Source: an uncultured Trueperaceae bacterium
GTDB lineage: Bacteria > Deinococcota > Deinococci > Deinococcales > Trueperaceae
Assembly: GCA_937873495.1 (NCBI GenBank)
Contig: CALMXZ010000010.1
Coordinates: 434,001 to 498,000, forward strand
Reading direction: 5' to 3'
DNA length: 64,000 nucleotides
Positions within the stretch are counted from its first letter, which is position 1. Each line of letters opens with the position of its first letter. Positions 59,705 through 64,000 of the stretch are shown here, piece by piece. A program made the position numbers and the translations under genes. The notes below the pieces were generated by a model, which was not told the DNA's origin, made no database searches, and saw nothing but the letters and a program-made list of their open reading frames with translations.

Positions 59705-60643
59705 GTGCCAGGACCGTTCACGCTCAGGCGCTTCACCGACCCTCGCGTCTTCGCCGCCTCCGCCGAGCCGTTCATGCTCGAGCGCGAAGCGGCCAACTGC
59801 CTCCAGCTCGGTCTCCTTCCGGCCATCGTCGCCGGCCTCTTCGACGACGTCTACCAGGCGCTCGTCGAAGGCCCTGACGGCGCCACCGTCCTCGTGGCGC
59901 TCCAGACGCCGCCGCACCGGTTGCTCCTGAGCGAAGCGGTCGGCCAGGGGGCGGTGTCTGGCGCCGCCGCTGCGGACGCCGCGACGCTGACGGCGCTCGC
60001 GGAGACGCTGATCGAGGCGTTGCTCGAGCCGCCGTCAGGCGAGCCCGTATACATCCCTGGTGTCCTCGGCCCCGTGCCGCTGGCGGCGGCTTTCGCCAAG
60101 GCCTGGGGCGAACGCCGCGCCGTTCCGGTGCGCCGGTCCATGCAGGAGCGCGTCTACGTCTGCACGCAGGTCGTGCACGGGAGCGGAGGCGAGGTGCCTG
60201 GCGCCATGGTCAAGGCCGGCCTCGACCGGTTAGACGTGCTCGTCGACATGGTGGCGCGCTTCAGGGAGGAGGCGTTGCCTGACGACCCACCCTCGACGCG
60301 CGAGCAGGTGGCGGCCGGCGTGAGGCGCGACCTCGCCTCGGACGGCGGGGGGTTGTGGCTCTGGGAGCATGCCGGACGCGTGGTGAGCCTGGCCGGGGCG
60401 CGCGGCCCGACGAGGCACGGTGTGCGCGTCGGGCCCGTCTACACCCCGCCGGAGCTCCGCGGTCACGGCTACGCCACGGCCCTGACGGCGGCCCTCACCA
60501 CTCACCTACTGGCGGGCGGCCGCGAGCAGGTCACCCTCTTCACCAACCTGGCCAACCCGACCTCGAACGCCATCTACCAGCGCATCGGGTACGTGAAGGT
60601 GACGGACCGCGACGTGTACGACTTCGGTCAGGCGGTCGGCTGA
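59705..60643 (+). CDS. GNAT N-acetyltransferase, two-domain type
   Basis: 312 residues: an N-terminal domain of about 150 residues (LRRFTDPRVFAASAEPFMLEREAANCLQLGLL and a later VYVCTQVVHG) and a C-terminal FR47-like GNAT domain with VGPVYTPPELRGHGYATALTAALTTHLLAGGREQVTLFTNLANPTSNAIYQRIGY (residues about 240-300). GTG start at 59705 lies 6 nt after TATCAT (59693-59698), leaderless. Acceptor not known. Confidence 0.85.
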   Translation: MPGPFTLRRFTDPRVFAASAEPFMLEREAANCLQLGLLPAIVAGLFDDVYQALVEGPDGATVLVALQTPPHRLLLSEAVGQGAVSGAAAADAATLTALAETLIEALLEPPSGEPVYIPGVLGPVPLAAAFAKAWGERRAVPVRRSMQERVYVCTQVVHGSGGEVPGAMVKAGLDRLDVLVDMVARFREEALPDDPPSTREQVAAGVRRDLASDGGGLWLWEHAGRVVSLAGARGPTRHGVRVGPVYTPPELRGHGYATALTAALTTHLLAGGREQVTLFTNLANPTSNAIYQRIGYVKVTDRDVYDFGQAVG

Positions 60644-61257
60644 GCCCGCAGGAGCCGCTGCTCCTCGACCGCCTTGGCGAGGGCGGCAAGCATGGCCTGG
60701 CCGGACTTGGTCATCGTCTCGTTCGCGTCGACGGCGCCCGTCTCGCCGACCACGTTCGCGACGAACGGCACGTTGACGGCCTGCGGTAGCGGCCGCATCC
60801 CCAGGCAGGCCACCACGGGCTGGAGGGCGACCATCGCGCGCGTCCCGGCCGACACGCCGCCGTAGGTCAGGTAACCGAGCGGCTTGTCGCGCCACTCGGC
60901 GTTCAGGTAGTCGATCGCGTTCTTGAGACTGGCGGGGTAGGAGTGGTTGTACTCCGGGGTCACGAACACGACCGCGTCGGCGCGCTCCACGCGCCGCGAC
61001 CACGCCTTGGTGTGCTCGTGCTGGTAGCGCCGCAGCCGCGGGTGGTGCGGCTCGTCGAGCATGGGCAGGCCCAGCTCCGCCAGCTCGACCACGTCGATGT
61101 CGAAGGCGCCCTGCTGATCGGCCAGGCCGTGCAACCATGCCGCCAAGGCCGTGCTCTTGCGCACTGGACGCGTGCTGCCGCTGATGACGAGGAGGACGGG
61201 GCGGCCTTCGCTCGAGGTGACGGGCTGATCCGGTTCGGTGGTAGCGGTGGTTGGCAT
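60628..61257 (-). CDS. NADPH-dependent FMN reductase
   Basis: 209-residue flavodoxin-fold reductase: VLLVISGSTRPVRKST (FMN phosphate loop), VELAELGLPMLDEPHHPR and VVFVTPEYNHSYPASLKNAIDYLNAEWRDKPLGYLTYGGVSAGTRAM (residues about 106-152). Members reduce FMN, quinones or azo and chromate substrates. ATG at 61257 lies 6 nt from TACGGT on the minus strand (61264-61269), a weak leaderless -10. Its 3' end overlaps the convergent GNAT gene by 16 bp. Confidence 0.92.
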   Translation of the reverse strand: MPTTATTEPDQPVTSSEGRPVLLVISGSTRPVRKSTALAAWLHGLADQQGAFDIDVVELAELGLPMLDEPHHPRLRRYQHEHTKAWSRRVERADAVVFVTPEYNHSYPASLKNAIDYLNAEWRDKPLGYLTYGGVSAGTRAMVALQPVVACLGMRPLPQAVNVPFVANVVGETGAVDANETMTKSGQAMLAALAKAVEEQRLLRAQPTA

Positions 61258-61456
61258 CGAGCCACCGTATCTTGGCACCGGCCTCCGGCATGTAGGGTGT
61301 GCCACGGCGGTGCCTGCACGGGCAGGCGCTGACGGCGGCGCCCGGGCAAGGCGCAGCGCCGCGCCTTCCCAGGCGCAGCACGGGCTACGATGGACCGCAC
61401 GTCTGAAGCGCCAGGGCCGGATCCGGCCCGCGCGCAACCGACATCAGGAGGACACC

Positions 61457-61894
61457 ATGCCAGTCACCAAGGCAGACGCGACCTGGAAGGGCTCTCTCAA
61501 GGAAGGTCAGGGCACGATGAGCCTGGCCAGCGGCGCCTACAGCGGGCCGTTCTCGTTCGTCTCGCGCTTCGAGAAGGGCGCCGGCTCGGAGACGGGGACC
61601 AACCCGGAGGAGCTCCTCGCGGCCGCGCACGCCGGCTGCTTCTCGATGGCTCTCTCCGGCCGCCTCTCCGGCGCCGGGCACGTGCCGGACAGCATCGCGA
61701 CGACCGCCGCCATCACCATGGAGCGCGTGGACGGCGCCATGACCGTGAGCAAGAGCCACCTGGTGAGCAAAGTGAGGGTCGCTGGGCTTGACGAGGCGAC
61801 GTTCCAGGAGCACGTGCAAGCCGCCGCGGCCACGTGCCCCGTCTCGCGCGCGTTGGCCGGCGTGGCGATCACGGTCGAGGCGACGCTCGGCTGA
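61457..61894 (+). CDS. osmC: OsmC-family peroxidase
   Basis: 145-residue thiol peroxidase removing organic hydroperoxides. Peroxidatic Cys in AAHAGCFSMALSGRL and resolving Cys in AAATCPVSRALAG; the conserved Arg in SFVSRFEKG and Glu in NPEELLAAAHA complete the site. The FSMALSGRLSGAGHVPDSIATTA stretch places it in the OsmC rather than Ohr subgroup. AGGAGG lies 7 nt before the ATG. Confidence 0.95.
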   Translation: MPVTKADATWKGSLKEGQGTMSLASGAYSGPFSFVSRFEKGAGSETGTNPEELLAAAHAGCFSMALSGRLSGAGHVPDSIATTAAITMERVDGAMTVSKSHLVSKVRVAGLDEATFQEHVQAAAATCPVSRALAGVAITVEATLG

Positions 61895-61921
61895 CGGTTC
61901 GCCGAAGCCCCCGGGCGTCGG

Positions 61922-62470
61922 TCAGGGAAGGGGCCGGCGCCCGGGGTTGCCGTCGGTCGCCTTGGTGGGCACGTGGTTCACGTACCAGACGCCGTAGATG
62001 GCGACCGCGGCGATGATGACGCCGACCACGGTGTTGCCGCGCTTGACCCCGACCAGCCAGACGCTGAACGCCGAGAAGCCGATGATCATCGCAGAGGCGT
62101 ACCACTTGACCCAGCCGGGTATGCCCTTGCCTGCCCGGTAGTCGCGGATGAGTGGCCCGATGACGCGATGGTTCAGGACCCAGTTGTAGAACCTGGGGCT
62201 CGACTGGCCGAAGAACCACGTCGCGATCAGGAAGAACACGGTGCCGGGCATGCCGGGCACGATGTAGCCGACGATCCCGAGGCCCACCGCCACCAACCCA
62301 GCCGCGACGAACACCGCCCGTAGCGCGGGGTTCTTGAAGATGCGCAGCTCGGCACTGTAGTCGACCCAGTCGGCACGGTGTCGGGGGTTAGCGGGCGCGC
62401 CAGGTGCCGGCCGCGCCGGACTCGGCTCGTTCGGCTCCGGCTCTGGTGAGGAAGGCTGGACCGGCATCAC
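61922..62470 (-). CDS. ybaN: YbaN-family inner-membrane protein (DUF454)
   Basis: 182 residues: a hydrophilic Pro/Glu-rich N-terminus of about 40, then the YbaN domain LRAVFVAAGLVAVGLGIVGYIVPGMPGTVFFLIATWFFGQSSPRFYNWVLNH (residues about 50-101), a hairpin of helices with the typical RDYRAGKGIP segment, and a third helix pair. GTG start at 62470 with TACACT (62477-62482 on the minus strand) 6 nt upstream, leaderless; an ATG is the next codon. Function unknown in the family. Confidence 0.9.
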   Translation of the reverse strand: MMPVQPSSPEPEPNEPSPARPAPGAPANPRHRADWVDYSAELRIFKNPALRAVFVAAGLVAVGLGIVGYIVPGMPGTVFFLIATWFFGQSSPRFYNWVLNHRVIGPLIRDYRAGKGIPGWVKWYASAMIIGFSAFSVWLVGVKRGNTVVGVIIAAVAIYGVWYVNHVPTKATDGNPGRRPLP

Positions 62471-62555
62471 TGACAGAGTGTACCCGTGCCGGACGGGCGG
62501 GCGCGACGAGGTGCAGCCCGCTTCGAGGCGGGCGTCCGGGTCGCCGAGCGTTCGC

Positions 62556-63215
62556 TCACGGTTCGCTGCTCACCGCCACCATCCCGGGCGCCAACCGCGC
62601 GCGGCGCAGGCCGCGCAGGGAGTTGCCGAGGTAGAACTCGCCCGCCTCGAGCTCGGCGAGGGTCACGTCACCCACCACGCAGCGGCCGGTGCCTAGCAAC
62701 TCGCCGCGCAGCACGCCCGGCAGCGCGCCGGCGTCGACGGGCGGCGTGACCAGAGCGTCGCCGCGCCGCACGAACACGTTCGAGATGCCGCCTTCCGCCA
62801 CCGCGCCGCGGCGGTTGAGGAACACGATGTCGGCGAGGCCGATGGCCTGCGCGCGGGCGGTGGCGAGGTCGTACAGCGCCCGCGCGGTCGTCTTGTGGCG
62901 CCTGAGCGGATCGCTCTCGTCGACCAGCTCGAACGCCACGCCAACGGACACGACGGCGTCGGTGGCCGCGGGGAGCGGCGCCGTCGTCACGCCGGGAACA
63001 CCCGTGCGCGCCAGCAACAGGCGCACGCGCGCCGGCTCGCTGCGCTCCGCCACGGCCGCGGTGAGCGCGGCGCGGGCGCTCGCGGCGGAGAACGGGATGC
63101 CGAGGTAGCCCGCGGAACGGGCCAAGCGCGCCAGATGGGCGTCCAGCCGCGCGAAGCCGCCCGCGCCAGGCTCCCAGCGCAACGTCTCGAACGGTTCCGG
63201 TCCAGGTTCCTGCAT
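62556..63215 (-). CDS. pabC: Aminotransferase class IV, PabC/aminodeoxychorismate lyase-like
   Basis: 219-residue PLP enzyme of fold type IV. It opens MQEPGPEPFETLRWEPGAGGFARLDAHLARL (the form seen in PabB-PabC fusions), has the PLP Lys in RRHKTTARALYDLA and FLNRRGAVAEGGISNVFVRR, and ends LPGVLRGELLGTGR and FYLGNSLRGLRRARL. It would release pyruvate and 4-aminobenzoate from aminodeoxychorismate for folate, though branched-chain or D-amino-acid transaminase activity cannot be excluded. No pabA/pabB gene is next to it. Start at ATG 63215; an upstream extension is rejected. Confidence 0.85.
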   Translation of the reverse strand: MQEPGPEPFETLRWEPGAGGFARLDAHLARLARSAGYLGIPFSAASARAALTAAVAERSEPARVRLLLARTGVPGVTTAPLPAATDAVVSVGVAFELVDESDPLRRHKTTARALYDLATARAQAIGLADIVFLNRRGAVAEGGISNVFVRRGDALVTPPVDAGALPGVLRGELLGTGRCVVGDVTLAELEAGEFYLGNSLRGLRRARLAPGMVAVSSEP

Positions 63216-63306
63216 GACTGAGCGCAGCCTATCCCGCCCGGAGGTCGCGCCCTGTGGTCGCGCCCGAGGTGGTGCCGGGCCGTCGCTTGGTGCGACAATG
63301 CCACGC

Positions 63307-63360
63307 GTGAAACCCGCCTTCATCGAGCAGCCCCCTCGCCGCACCCCGCACACCGCATGA
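63307..63360 (+). CDS. 17-residue leader ORF overlapping the ABC-exporter start
   Basis: GTG at 63307, 7 nt after a -10-like GACAAT (63294-63299), reads VKPAFIEQPPRRTPHTA and stops at TGA 63358-63360, overlapping the ATG of the next gene (63357) as ATGA. The arrangement is like the leader ORFs at 6979 and 22397. No function known. Confidence 0.35.
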   Translation: MKPAFIEQPPRRTPHTA

Positions 63361-64000
63361 TCGAGGCACGGGGCGTGAGGCCCCCGCCCAAGGCCCCAGA
63401 CACGTCGACGCCCATCTCGCTGCGTCAGCAGCTCCGCGACCTGCGCGCCACCCTCGGCCTCGTCCTCTCGGCCAGCCGCGCCTCGACGGTCGGCCTGGTC
63501 GCGCTGAGCGTCGTGCAGGCCCTCATGCCGGCCGCCAACCTGTGGGTCGCCAAGCTCCTCCTCGACGCGGTGGCGGCGGCCATCGGCGGTGAGTTCGGCT
63601 CTCCAGCGGAGGCCCTGAGCCGCATGCTCACGCTCCTGCTCATCCAGGTGGGCCTGACGGCCGTGACGAGCGCGCTCGGCACGTTCCAGCGTTCCACCCA
63701 GGAGCTCCTCGGCGACTCCCTCCAGAACCGCATCAGCCGCCTGATCCTCGCCAAGGCGTCGCAGCTCGAGATGGCGCAGTTCGAGGACCCCAAGAGCTAC
63801 GACGCGCTTCAGAACGCTTACCGCGAGGTCGGCTCGCGGCCGCTCGGGGTCTTCACGCAGGTCGTCTCGCTCGGGCAGTCGCTCCTGACCCTTGGCTCCG
63901 TCAGCGCCATCATGCTCCAGCTCGGCTGGGCGGTCGTGCCGCTGGTGCTAGTCGCCTCCGTGCCGAGCGTCATCGCGTCGTCGCGCTTCGGGACCGAGGG
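63357..64000 (+). CDS. ABC exporter (fused membrane and ATPase), N-terminal part
   Basis: The frame runs 214 codons from ATG at 63357 to the window edge. It has the first helices of an ABC exporter membrane domain (LRATLGLVLSASRASTVGLVALSVVQALMPAANLWVAKLLLDAV, residues about 28-72; then LLLIQVGLTAVTSALGTFQRSTQELLGDSLQNRI) and the coupling segment FEDPKSYDALQNAYREVGSRPL typical of type IV exporters. The nucleotide-binding domain must lie beyond the window. A 17-codon leader ORF overlaps its start. Confidence 0.85.
   Translation, partial: MIEARGVRPPPKAPDTSTPISLRQQLRDLRATLGLVLSASRASTVGLVALSVVQALMPAANLWVAKLLLDAVAAAIGGEFGSPAEALSRMLTLLLIQVGLTAVTSALGTFQRSTQELLGDSLQNRISRLILAKASQLEMAQFEDPKSYDALQNAYREVGSRPLGVFTQVVSLGQSLLTLGSVSAIMLQLGWAVVPLVLVASVPSVIASSRFGTE

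Overview
The window is GC-rich, densely packed bacterial chromosome with short intergenic gaps and genes on both strands. Many genes carry a -10-like hexamer (TAnnnT type) only 5-7 nt upstream of an ATG or GTG start and have no Shine-Dalgarno sequence, so they are probably read from leaderless mRNAs. Together with the GC content and gene repertoire (EamA, DinB and VOC paralogues, Mn-type SitABCD with a DtxR-family regulator), this suggests Deinococcota, possibly the Trueperaceae. The assignment is inferred from style, not from a marker-gene tree. No prophage, complete insertion sequence or CRISPR array was seen.

Layout. 1-5.3 kb: minus-strand flippase-like fragment, TPR-GGDEF diguanylate cyclase and VOC dioxygenase; then rplS with its own promoter, a structured leader and a strong terminator; then a tandem (partly degenerate) HD-domain protein. 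5.4-18.2 kb: a carbohydrate locus of aldehyde dehydrogenase diverging from a GH31 glycosidase, an ABC sugar importer without ATPase, an FCD-type GntR regulator, an enolase-superfamily dehydratase, a class II aldolase, a PfkB kinase and a fucose-isomerase-like enzyme. These can be read as import, hydrolysis, isomerisation, phosphorylation, aldol cleavage and oxidation of the released aldehyde, with an acid-sugar dehydratase beside them. 18.2-25.7 kb: VOC proteins, a ParS/RES (NAD-depleting) toxin-antitoxin pair, a DinB protein, tRNA-Ala(GGC) with promoter and terminator, a trans-sulfuration-type PLP enzyme preceded by a short leader ORF, an ACT protein, a DHFR/RibD-like reductase, a zinc alcohol dehydrogenase and a GNAT. 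26-30.6 kb: CPA1 antiporter, S66 LD-carboxypeptidase, GyrI-like protein coupled to an FMN-dependent alpha-hydroxy-acid oxidase.

30.7-35.3 kb: mntR followed by a sitABCD manganese importer whose promoter carries repeated palindromes likely to be the metal-regulator boxes. 35.4-49.9 kb: an unusual VOC-nitroreductase fusion, a large PKD-like lipoprotein, a three-gene ABC-2 exporter, a serine hydrolase, EamA and MFS transporters, a divergent SRPBCC/ArsR pair with overlapping -10 elements, DinB proteins and an HTH regulator. 50-57.2 kb: an operon joining a family-5 binding protein and two Dpp-type permeases (no ATPase) to a nucleoside phosphorylase, adenine deaminase and M20 peptidase, consistent with uptake and breakdown of nucleosides or peptides. 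57.2-64 kb: SDR, DinB, EamA, GNAT, NADPH-FMN reductase, OsmC, YbaN, PabC-like enzyme and the start of an ABC exporter cut by the window edge.

Most promising for follow-up: the sugar locus, which looks like a complete but not textbook route; three short leader ORFs overlapping the start codon of the next gene by ATGA/GTGA; and the metal-box array at sitABCD.
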